From Mucilaginibacter pankratovii (lineage in GTDB: Bacteria > Bacteroidota > Bacteroidia > Sphingobacteriales > Sphingobacteriaceae): 64,000 nt of DNA. The stretch is taken from contig NZ_JACWMY010000012.1 in the NCBI RefSeq assembly GCF_014773265.1, positions 62,001-126,000 of the forward strand, read 5' to 3'. The notes under the pieces were generated by a model, which did not search any database, was not told the origin of the DNA, and saw nothing but the letters and a program-made list of their open reading frames with translations. The translations under genes were made by a program, and so were the position numbers. Shown here piece after piece: positions 57,924 through 64,000 of this stretch (positions within the stretch are counted from its first letter, which is position 1; each line of letters starts with the position of its first letter).

Positions 57924-59087
57924 TTACTCAAAATATTCCTTCATCCGTTCAAAGAAACTTTTCTCATTCTTACCCGGATTTGGTTTAAAGTTTGGCGAGC
58001 CTTGCAGTTTTTCCAGCATTTCACGCTCTTCGCGGCTTAGTGCTTTTGGTGTCCAGATGTTTACGTGGATCAGCTGGTCGCCGCGGTGGTAAGAGTTTAC
58101 TTCCGGTACGCCTTTGCCTTTCAGGCGCAATATTTTGCCGCCCTGGGTGCCCGGTTCCAGCTTGATTTTTGCTTTACCATCAATGGTTGGCACTTCCACA
58201 CTGGTGCCTATGGCTGCATCAACAAAGTTTACATGCAGGTCGTATATCACGTTGTTGCCATCGCGTTTCAGGGTTTCGTGCGGTACTTCTTCTATCAGGA
58301 TAATGAGGTCGCCGGGCATACCGCCGCGCGGGGCAGCATTACCTTTGCCGCTCATGCTTAGCTGCATACCTTCGCTTACGCCTGCAGGTACGTTTATGGT
58401 GATGGTTTCTTCGCCACGTACAACGCCGTCGCCATGGCAAACGGAACATTTAGAGGTAATGGTAGAACCTTCGCCGTTACAGGTAGGGCAGGTGCTGGTT
58501 GTTTGCATCTGGCCCAAAATAGTATTGGTAACCCTGCGTACTGAGCCCTGGCCACCGCAGGTTTTACAGGTGCTGAAGGATGATTTATCCTTAGCGCCGC
58601 TGCCATCGCAGGTTTTACAAAGGATCTGCTTGTTTACTTTTATTTTCTTTTCGGCACCGTTGGCAATTTCTTCTAAAGTTAAACGCACTTTAATGCGCAG
58701 GTTGCTGCCACGGGCAACACGGCGGCCACCGCCACCTTGCCTGCCGCCACCAAAGAAACCCTCGAACGCGCCGCCACCGCCGCCAAATATATCGCCAAAC
58801 TGGCTGAATATGTCGTCCATATTCATGCTGCCGCCGCCGTAACCACCACCATTTGGTGATGATGCGTTGGCCGCGTGGCCAAATTGGTCGTACCGCTGGC
58901 GTTTTTCGGGCGAGCTAAGCACCTCGTAGGCCTCGGCAGCTTCCTTAAACTTTTCTTCGGCTGCTTTATCGCCCTCGTTCTTATCCGGGTGATATTTAAT
59001 AGCCATTTTACGATATGCCTTCTTTATCTCGTCAGCATCTGCTCCCTTGGTTACCCCAAGCACATCGTAATAATCTCTCTTAGCCAT
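57924..59087 (-). CDS. dnaJ: Chaperone protein DnaJ
   Basis: A 387 aa class I Hsp40 that stimulates DnaK and binds unfolded proteins. It begins [20 protein letters not shown] (ATG at 59087; the frame continues upstream only through repeats). The J domain has the HPD motif in [12 protein letters not shown] long Gly/Phe-rich linker (about 75-135, [20 protein letters not shown]) is followed by four CxxCxGxG zinc repeats: [24 protein letters not shown] and CSVCHGDG. Then come the substrate-binding beta domains. It is downstream of grpE in the same orientation, with a repeat-rich gap between. Confidence 0.97.
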   Translation of the reverse strand: MAKRDYYDVLGVTKGADADEIKKAYRKMAIKYHPDKNEGDKAAEEKFKEAAEAYEVLSSPEKRQRYDQFGHAANASSPNGGGYGGGSMNMDDIFSQFGDIFGGGGGAFEGFFGGGRQGGGGRRVARGSNLRIKVRLTLEEIANGAEKKIKVNKQILCKTCDGSGAKDKSSFSTCKTCGGQGSVRRVTNTILGQMQTTSTCPTCNGEGSTITSKCSVCHGDGVVRGEETITINVPAGVSEGMQLSMSGKGNAAPRGGMPGDLIILIEEVPHETLKRDGNNVIYDLHVNFVDAAIGTSVEVPTIDGKAKIKLEPGTQGGKILRLKGKGVPEVNSYHRGDQLIHVNIWTPKALSREEREMLEKLQGSPNFKPNPGKNEKSFFERMKEYFE

Positions 59088-59090
59088 CTT

Positions 59091-59238
59091 GTTAATTAGT
59101 GAATTTTTGAATGAGCGAATTAGTGAATTAAAACGCCTGTATATTATATTTCTTTTTGAATCAGTAAGATAGCGAATTAATAACAAAGACCTAAATCAGC
59201 ATTCACTAATTCAATCCTTCGCTAATTCACTCATTAAT
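59091..59238. repeat. GAATTAGTGAAT repeat between grpE and dnaJ
   Basis: AATTAGTGAATTTTTGAATG and GCGAATTAGTGAATT at about 59093-59130, and CATTCACTAATTCAATCC with CGCTAATTCACTCATTAATT at about 59200-59238, form an inverted pair across the gap. Confidence 0.65.
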
Positions 59239-59828
59239 TATGCTCCCACAATTACTTTGGCAAAACGTACCACGCGCTCGTTAAGTTCGTAGCCTTTTTC
59301 CATTTCATCAATTACTTTGCCCTTCATGTCATCCGTAGGGGCAGGGATGCTGGTAATAGCTTCGTGTATATCGGCATTAAATTCAGCACCTATCGACTGC
59401 ATTTCCTTTAAGCCTTTTTGTGTTAAAATATTTTTTAACTTATTCTGTATCAATATAACACCTTCGCGTACGGGCGCTACCTCGGTAGCATTTTCGGTAG
59501 CACGTAATGCACGCTCAAAATCGTCCAGAACCGGCAATAATGCTACTATCAGTTCTTTACCTTCTGTTTTACGGGCTTCTTCGCGTTCTTTTATGGTACG
59601 GCGGCGGAAGTTATCAAACTCGGCGTATAAGCGTAAATACTTATCGTTAGCTTGTGATAGTTCGTCCTTCAATTTTTCTTCTGCCGAAGGCGCTGCTTCG
59701 GTAGTTTCTTCTTGCTGGGCCACTTCCTGCTCGTCGCCCGGGTTATTTTCGTTTGCTATTTCCACTGTGTTTTCAGGTGTTTCTGAATTTTCCTTCTTTT
59801 TTTTCTTCAACATGTCGTTAAAATTCAT
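59238..59828 (-). CDS. grpE: Nucleotide exchange factor GrpE
   Basis: GrpE releases ADP from DnaK. The 196 aa protein has an acidic disordered N-terminus (about 1-55, rich in Glu, Ala and Gln), a long coiled coil (LKDELSQANDKYLRLYAEFD, FRRRTIKEREEARKTEGKEL) and the C-terminal beta-wing (HEAITSIPAPTDDMKGKVID; GYELNERVVRFAKVIVG). The stop lies at the edge of the repeat preceding dnaJ. grpE-dnaJ is a usual heat-shock pair; dnaK is not in this window. Confidence 0.95.
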   Translation of the reverse strand: MNFNDMLKKKKKENSETPENTVEIANENNPGDEQEVAQQEETTEAAPSAEEKLKDELSQANDKYLRLYAEFDNFRRRTIKEREEARKTEGKELIVALLPVLDDFERALRATENATEVAPVREGVILIQNKLKNILTQKGLKEMQSIGAEFNADIHEAITSIPAPTDDMKGKVIDEMEKGYELNERVVRFAKVIVGA

Positions 59829-59951
59829 GAATAGTGCTAATCAAGTATCTTGCCACCGGTTTAAAACCGACAGCCTGTCAGAATACATTAAAGTTTTGTG
59901 TAAATTTTGCAGTTAGCGGCTGGCAGTTGGCAGAATTAGTTGGCAGTTTTA

Positions 59952-60037
59952 GCCTCACCCTGCCCTCTCCAAAGGAGAGGGTTCTAAAATGTCTCTTTTT
60001 TTAAATCCTCTCCTTTGGAGAGGATTATCATGAGGGC
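59952..60037. repeat. GCCTCACC-family repeat, copy 3
   Basis: GCCTCACC at 59952-59959, CCCTCTCCAAAGGAGAGGG, then CCTCTCCTTTGGAGAGG, and a degenerate right end TCATGAGGGC. Same family as 10541-10634 and 18161-18256. Confidence 0.8.
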
Positions 60038-60075
60038 TTTGCCGTTTAGGAGAGGCTTTTGTAACTGCTACTTCT

Positions 60076-60759
60076 TCATGCTATCTGCACATCCTCTAAA
60101 ACCTTGCCGTTTTCGCATTTGATAATGCGCGAAGGGAAGGTGCGGATAATATGGTAATCGTGCGTGGCAATAACCACGGCGGTACCCATCTGGCTGATCT
60201 GTTTTAACAGGAGTACAATTTCTTCGGAAGTATCCGGGTCCAGGTTGCCAGTTGGCTCATCTGCCAGTATAATTTCGGGGTTATTAAGCAAAGCGCGGGC
60301 AATAACCACGCGCTGCTGCTCGCCGCCTGAAAGTTCGTGCGGCATTTTCTTTAATTTGGAGCGAAGGCCTACTTTTTCCAGCACATCTAAAATGCGGTCG
60401 GCAATGCCTTGTTTATCTGTCCAGCCGGTGGCGCGCATTACAAATTGCAGGTTTTGCTCTACCGATCTATCCGTCAATAACTGAAAATCCTGAAAAACAA
60501 TTCCCAGCTTGCGGCGCAGGTAAGGGATCTCTTTGCTGGCAAGCTTGCTCAACTCGTACCCGCAGGCGTGGCCTGTTCCGCTGGCCATTTGCAGGTCGCC
60601 GTAGATCACTTTAAGCAAACTACTTTTGCCCGAGCCCGTTTGGCCAATCAGCCACACAAAATCACCTTTATCAATATGCAGGTTAACGTTTGATAACACC
60701 AGGTGCTTCTGCTGAAAAATATCAACGTTATTGAGTTTTATAATAGAGTTTCCGATCAT
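60076..60759 (-). CDS. ftsE: FtsE-like ABC ATPase
   Basis: A 227 aa ATPase with Walker [17 protein letters not shown] (residues 39-54), signature [20 protein letters not shown], Walker [21 protein letters not shown] and H-loop ATHDYHI. The close match to FtsE, including [16 protein letters not shown] (with [12 protein letters not shown]), suggests it works with FtsX to control peptidoglycan hydrolases at division. FtsX is not adjacent, as is common in Bacteroidota. It follows a conserved small gene with only a 2-base gap. Confidence 0.88.
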   Translation of the reverse strand: MIGNSIIKLNNVDIFQQKHLVLSNVNLHIDKGDFVWLIGQTGSGKSSLLKVIYGDLQMASGTGHACGYELSKLASKEIPYLRRKLGIVFQDFQLLTDRSVEQNLQFVMRATGWTDKQGIADRILDVLEKVGLRSKLKKMPHELSGGEQQRVVIARALLNNPEIILADEPTGNLDPDTSEEIVLLLKQISQMGTAVVIATHDYHIIRTFPSRIIKCENGKVLEDVQIA

Positions 60760-60761
60760 TT

Positions 60762-60965
60762 TTATAGCTCTAATTTTAATATTTTCCCAAAGGGCAAATC
60801 TTTTACAATGCCCATAATGTAATCGTGCTTATCGGCCAGCCCCACCTTATCCAGCGATTTCTCGGGCCTATCTACCCTAAAATAAGCCAGCAGCGTAAAT
60901 TTATCATCCCGCAGCTGTACGTAATCGGGTATTTTGGCAACGCCTTTTACTTTTATAATATACAT
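60762..60965 (-). CDS. Conserved 67 aa protein upstream of ftsE
   Basis: A small soluble protein: MYIIKVKGVAKIPDYVQLRD, then FTLLAYFRVDRPEKSL and DYIMGIVKDLPFGKILKLEL. No named family was recognised. It is separated from ftsE by 2 bases, so the two are probably one operon; that link and the lack of a signal peptide suggest a cytoplasmic role connected to FtsE. Confidence 0.7.
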   Translation of the reverse strand: MYIIKVKGVAKIPDYVQLRDDKFTLLAYFRVDRPEKSLDKVGLADKHDYIMGIVKDLPFGKILKLEL

Positions 60966-60968
60966 TTT

Positions 60969-61050
60969 TTAAGGTGTAAAGGCGAAAGGTAAAGGGTTAA
61001 AGGCGAACTCCGGTACCTTTTACCGTTCACCTTTTACCTTTCGCCTTACA
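60969..61050. repeat. Inverted repeat AAGGTAAAAGGCGAAAGG family, copy 2
   Basis: AAGGTGTAAAGGCGAAAGG and CCTTTTACCTTTCGCCTTAC arms between the 67 aa gene and the LuxC-type gene. Same family as 32533-32618. Confidence 0.75.
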
Positions 61051-61069
61051 TCCCAAAGGTATTGTTATT

Positions 61070-62092
61070 TTAAAGATTTGCCAAGAATTCCATCGTATCT
61101 ACGCCATCGGCATAATCCCACAATTGCGGGTGCTGACTATGGCCGAAAGTTACCACCTGGTTTTTGGTTTGCAGCGGGGCCGTTGTTACAATACATTGCA
61201 GCTGTTCGCTTTGTTCTGTTAGTTGTTTTTGTATAGATGACAGATCGCTATAAGTAGCGTAAAATAAAACTGCCAGGGGCGATACCAGGCGCTCATCCTG
61301 TTTTAGCAGCAAAAAGCCGTTATCCAGGTGCTCATCGCGGTTTACCAGGTAGATGGATTTATTATAATCGTAATTGTTGTTGTATTTATGATGGTTGATG
61401 ATCGGGTTAAAATCCTCTATCGATTCAAAGAATTTATTGAATACGTACCCTTCCGGCACAAACACTTTGGATACATTGCGGCAGCCCAGGCCGTAATAAT
61501 CAAAAATATCCCGGCCCAGGTCATGCAGTTGTTCGGTAGTTTCGTCACCTGTGAGCAGGGCAACGCTGTTGCGGTTCTTGCGGATGATGTTGGGTACCTT
61601 TGCAAAATAATACTCAAAATAACGCGAGGTGTTATTGCTGCCGGTGGCTATGATGGCATCAAAATCAACCAGCCGCTCTACAAAACTGAATTTATCCTGG
61701 TAGGATGGGTCTATCTCAACCAGTAAATTCAGCACATATTTTATCAGGCGCGCATCCTGCGACGAGGCTTTAATTAAAGCATGGTTGCCGCTTACCAAAA
61801 CGCAAAGCACATCATGGAAACCTACCAGCGGGATATTGCCGGCAAGCACCAATCCTACCTTTTTATTTTTGCCTTCGGCGATGCTGTATGTACCGAGCCA
61901 TTTTGTTAGATCGGTGGTATTCAGCATTTCGCCGTTGGCTTTTACGGCCTCCAAAACACTTTCGGGCGTAAACCAGGCATTGTGCTGGCGCTCGGTGTTA
62001 ATCACCTCCATTAGTGCCTCATCGGGCGTTGCGAGGCGTTTTCCGAGTTCAGAAAATGTATCTACGATACTTTTTATCTCTAATTTTGACAT
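61070..62092 (-). CDS. LuxC-type acyl-CoA reductase
   Basis: A 340 aa protein of the LuxC acyl-CoA reductase family, which reduces acyl-CoA or acyl-protein to aldehyde with NADPH. The NAD(P)-binding region KKVGLVLAGNIPLVGFHDVL, the middle IRKNRNSVALLTGDET, and the catalytic Cys in YYGLGCRNVSKVFVPEGY are present. In Bacteroidota it often lies opposite a ferredoxin gene, as here. The physiological acyl substrate is unknown. Confidence 0.88.
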   Translation of the reverse strand: MSKLEIKSIVDTFSELGKRLATPDEALMEVINTERQHNAWFTPESVLEAVKANGEMLNTTDLTKWLGTYSIAEGKNKKVGLVLAGNIPLVGFHDVLCVLVSGNHALIKASSQDARLIKYVLNLLVEIDPSYQDKFSFVERLVDFDAIIATGSNNTSRYFEYYFAKVPNIIRKNRNSVALLTGDETTEQLHDLGRDIFDYYGLGCRNVSKVFVPEGYVFNKFFESIEDFNPIINHHKYNNNYDYNKSIYLVNRDEHLDNGFLLLKQDERLVSPLAVLFYATYSDLSSIQKQLTEQSEQLQCIVTTAPLQTKNQVVTFGHSQHPQLWDYADGVDTMEFLANL

Positions 62093-62132
62093 ATATATGT
62101 TAAGGGGCTAAACCCTTAAAGTGTTTTTTTGT

Positions 62133-62140
62133 TATATTTG
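62133..62140 (+). promoter_or_regulatory. Bacteroidota -7 element (TATATTTG) for the dicluster ferredoxin gene
   Basis: TATATTTG fits TAnnTTTG exactly, 56 bases before the ATG at 62197. Confidence 0.65.
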
Positions 62141-62196
62141 CACGCTTTCGTACGTGGGGGCAAAGTTAATTGAGAATATAAGATTATTTTAAAAAT

Positions 62197-62550
62197 ATGG
62201 CGATTATAATCACTGATGAATGCATAAACTGCGGAGCCTGCGAGCCAGAGTGCCCAAATAATGCAATTTATGATGCTGGTGCCGCCTGGCGTTTTTCTGA
62301 CGGGACGGACTTAAAAGGAATTATTGATTTTGGTGATGGCAATACATTGAATGCAGAGGAAGCACAAGCTGCCCTGTCTGACGATATCTATTACATCGTG
62401 CCCGATAAATGTACCGAGTGTGTTGGTTTTCATGATGAGCCGCAATGCGCTGCCGTTTGTCCGGTTGATTGCTGTGTGGATGATGAGGATGTACGCGAAA
62501 CAGAAGAAGAACTACATGCCAAAAAAGATTGGCTTCACGCTAACGGGTAA
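62197..62550 (+). CDS. Dicluster 4Fe-4S ferredoxin
   Basis: A 117 aa electron carrier. The first cluster set is [17 protein letters not shown] (C-x2-C-x2-C-x3-C); the second is [13 protein letters not shown] followed by AAVCPVDCC, with an expanded spacer typical of bacterial 2[4Fe-4S] ferredoxins of the YfhL type. The C-terminus is acidic ([12 protein letters not shown]). It is divergent from the LuxC-type reductase gene and could share a regulatory region with it. It has a strong terminator. Confidence 0.93.
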   Translation: MAIIITDECINCGACEPECPNNAIYDAGAAWRFSDGTDLKGIIDFGDGNTLNAEEAQAALSDDIYYIVPDKCTECVGFHDEPQCAAVCPVDCCVDDEDVRETEEELHAKKDWLHANG

Positions 62551-62576
62551 AAAATTTATTACGAAACAATATTGTT

Positions 62577-62612
62577 ACAAAAGGGGGAAGCAAACAAGCT
62601 TTCCCTTTTTTT
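62577..62612 (+). terminator. Intrinsic terminator after the dicluster ferredoxin
   Basis: Stem AAAGGGGGAAGC/GCTTTCCCTTT around AAACAA, followed by a run of T residues. Confidence 0.9.
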
Positions 62613-62666
62613 GTTAACTTGAAACTTTATTTATTAACCTACATTCGTAACACGCTTTCTTGACCA

Positions 62667-63428
62667 ATGGAATACGGCATTTGTAATCTTGCTATTGTGC
62701 CTATGCGCGCTGAACCCAGCGACCGCAGTGAAATAGTATCGCAGCTTTTATTTGGCGAAGCTTTTGAAGTTACGGAGTATAATAATAAATGGGCTAAAAT
62801 AGTAACGGCTATTGATCATTATACCGGTTGGATAGACAGGCTGCAGTTTGTGTCGCTGGGGCATATTGCTTATAAAGATCTTCAGCAAAACCCTGCATCA
62901 CTTACTTACCGGGCAGTAACCCAGGCCTGGAAAATAGAGGACAACTCGATAATTTACCTTGCCGCAGGCAGTTCGCTGGCATTTTTACAGGGAACAACCA
63001 GCTATGTAGGCAGCCAGAAATTTGAAATTATTGGTGAGATAGGCGAAACCGACCATATTGCCAACATTGCCCGCTCTTATTTAAACTCACCTTATTTATG
63101 GGGCGGTCGCACACATTTTGGTATCGATTGCTCGGGCTATACACAGGTAGTGTACCGGTTATGCGGATTGAATTTGCAACGCGATGCGTCGATGCAGGCT
63201 AACCAGGGCCAGCTGGTTGAAAACCTGGCCCAAACCAAACTGGGAGACCTCGCATTCTTTAACAATCCCGAAGGGAGAATAACACACGTGGGTATTATCC
63301 TTAACGACGGGCAAATTATACATGCATCGGGCAAAGTAAAAATCGATCTGCTGGATAACGAGGGTATATGGTCGGAAGAGTTAAAGCGGTACACCCACAA
63401 GCTAAACGTGATCAAACGTTTTATTTAA
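62667..63428 (+). CDS. NlpC/P60 peptidase with N-terminal SH3 domains
   Basis: A 253 aa protein of the YkfC type. Two SH3b-like domains (RAEPSDRSEIVSQLLFGEAF; WAKIVTAIDHYTGWIDRLQF) precede an NlpC/P60 domain with Cys155 in IDCSGYTQV and His in THVGIIL and HASGK. These enzymes cut gamma-D-Glu-meso-Dpm bonds of murein peptides. No signal peptide is evident, which fits a cytoplasmic recycling enzyme. The dipeptide epimerase at 35180 would act on its products. Confidence 0.92.
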   Translation: MEYGICNLAIVPMRAEPSDRSEIVSQLLFGEAFEVTEYNNKWAKIVTAIDHYTGWIDRLQFVSLGHIAYKDLQQNPASLTYRAVTQAWKIEDNSIIYLAAGSSLAFLQGTTSYVGSQKFEIIGEIGETDHIANIARSYLNSPYLWGGRTHFGIDCSGYTQVVYRLCGLNLQRDASMQANQGQLVENLAQTKLGDLAFFNNPEGRITHVGIILNDGQIIHASGKVKIDLLDNEGIWSEELKRYTHKLNVIKRFI

Positions 63429-63430
63429 GC

Positions 63431-63673
63431 CTATAATTCTGTGTTCCGTTCGGTGTTTTTATTGCTGTGAAACAAAACGAAATTAAACAGCATTAACGCA
63501 CCTACAATTAAAACCACCTGGAAACCACTTATAAAGGCCAGTTTTCCGGCATACATATTTCCGGCGTTTCCTTGTGCAAAAATAGGTTGTGCAGATAAGC
63601 ATAAGCTTAGTATAAACAGAATTAAAAAAACAAGCCTCTTAGGCCCCTTTTTTACAGATCGCATCTTTTCCAT
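63431..63673 (-). CDS. Small two-helix membrane protein
   Basis: An 80 aa protein with a signal-like helix (RLVFLILFILSLCLSAQPIF, residues 13-32), a Gly/Asn-rich linker and a second helix (ISGFQVVLIVGALMLFNFVL) with a short charged tail. A later start (MRSVKKGP) is possible. No family was recognised. It converges on the NlpC/P60 gene with a 2-base gap. Confidence 0.55.
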   Translation of the reverse strand: MEKMRSVKKGPKRLVFLILFILSLCLSAQPIFAQGNAGNMYAGKLAFISGFQVVLIVGALMLFNFVLFHSNKNTERNTEL

Positions 63674-63877
63674 CTCCTCAATAATTAATTCAAAAATGCA
63701 GTTAATGAGTTACTGCCATATAATTGGTTTTTACAGCAAAGCCTAATGGATAATTTAACTTATGCTGCTATAATAACTAACACACTCATACGTAATTTGT
63801 TGTGTGCGGTTGATGATTTTATAAGAAAAATTAAAGAATAATAAAAAAAGAGGCCGCCTGGAGACAGTTGAGTTGAT
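63674..63877. other. A/T-rich gap without recognised features
   Basis: About 200 bases between the small membrane protein start and the WD40 gene end. It is A/T-rich; no gene, terminator or clear promoter box could be assigned. Confidence 0.4.
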
Positions 63878-64000
63878 CTAAAAGGTAATTTGCCACCTTT
63901 TTACGGTTTTATCGTCGCTTACGGATAGTAATTCATCCCCGTTCCAGGCCAGTTTATTAATGGAGAGAACATGCGAAGGGTAGCCCTTTTCGCGGCTGAT
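63878..64000 (-). CDS. WD40-repeat protein, C-terminal end (cut by window edge)
   Basis: The minus-strand frame is open from the right edge to a TAG at 63878-63880, giving the last 40 residues of a larger protein. SHVLSINKLAWNGDELLSVS followed by DDKTVKRWQI is a typical last WD40 blade, including the D-x-T-V-K-x-W step. WD40 propellers serve as protein-binding platforms. Nothing of the N-terminus or partners can be seen. Confidence 0.75.
   Translation of the reverse strand: MSREKGYPSHVLSINKLAWNGDELLSVSDDKTVKRWQITF

Noticed and set aside
58114-58842. 242 aa plus-strand ORF over dnaJ
   Set aside because: It is the complement of the zinc-finger and Gly-rich parts of dnaJ, with a Pro/Ser-rich product lacking any motif.

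Overview
The window is chromosomal DNA from a Bacteroidota bacterium, most likely family Sphingobacteriaceae and Mucilaginibacter-like. Evidence: TAnnTTTG-type -7 promoter elements directly upstream of several genes; Bacteroidota-specific families (DUF2795, GIN-domain/DUF2807 proteins, DUF4290, a SusC-type plug domain, the short AMP nucleosidase, a CBS-domain cysteine synthase); and many palindromic intergenic repeats. No rRNA, tRNA, CRISPR array, IS element or prophage was recognised. Both ends cut genes: a GH19-chitinase-like lipoprotein on the left and a WD40-repeat protein on the right.

Layout. 0-16 kb: cobalamin adenosyltransferase, DUF2795, three tandem 48-49 aa membrane proteins (lmo0937 family) with a shared upstream box, ispD, queA, an ABC permease, a hybrid histidine kinase, citrate synthase, recQ, then three GIN-domain envelope genes, two of them behind near-identical ECF-type promoters. 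16-21.5 kb: proteostasis genes tig, clpP, clpX, then AMP nucleosidase. 21.5-27.4 kb: one 1942-residue alpha-2-macroglobulin with a thioester motif and an embedded CarboxypepD_reg plus SusC-like plug module. 27.5-36.3 kb: cystathionine beta-synthase, secreted or lipoprotein unknowns (one NTF2-immunity-like), DMT protein, GT39 glycosyltransferase, murA (catalytic Cys replaced by Asp), a DUF4290 protein and a dipeptide epimerase. 36.4-39.6 kb: an AT-rich AbiH-type phage-defence gene overlapping an M20 dipeptidase by 4 bases, and an orphan Imm26-like immunity gene. 39.7-46.7 kb: YbjQ, alpha/beta hydrolase, DUF2520 oxidoreductase, 2Fe-2S ferredoxin plus iscX, kdsC, maf and an M1 aminopeptidase. 46.8-49.5 kb: a tight four-gene unit of an Lgt-family transferase, a tetraether-synthase-like radical SAM enzyme and two paralogous small membrane proteins. 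49.5-64 kb: a CarboxypepD_reg protein beside a decayed copy of itself, Ppx/GppA, a NatAB-type ABC exporter, a nucleoside hydrolase, a Fic protein behind a repeated TGGGACAC motif, dnaJ-grpE, an FtsE-like ATPase, LuxC-type acyl-CoA reductase opposite a dicluster ferredoxin, and an NlpC/P60 hydrolase.

Themes. Much of the window concerns the envelope: peptidoglycan precursors and peptide turnover (murA, dipeptide epimerase, M20 peptidase, NlpC/P60), LPS (kdsC), lipoprotein or lipid modification (Lgt with radical SAM), envelope-stress-like GIN genes, and the macroglobulin. A second theme is protein folding and degradation (tig-clpPX, grpE-dnaJ). The most novel-looking pieces are the Lgt/radical-SAM/small-membrane-protein operon, the macroglobulin with a plug domain near the bait-region position, and the AbiH gene coupled to a housekeeping peptidase. 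At least ten dispersed repeat families fill the intergenic spaces, and in some places they supply start codons or N-terminal residues to the flanking genes.
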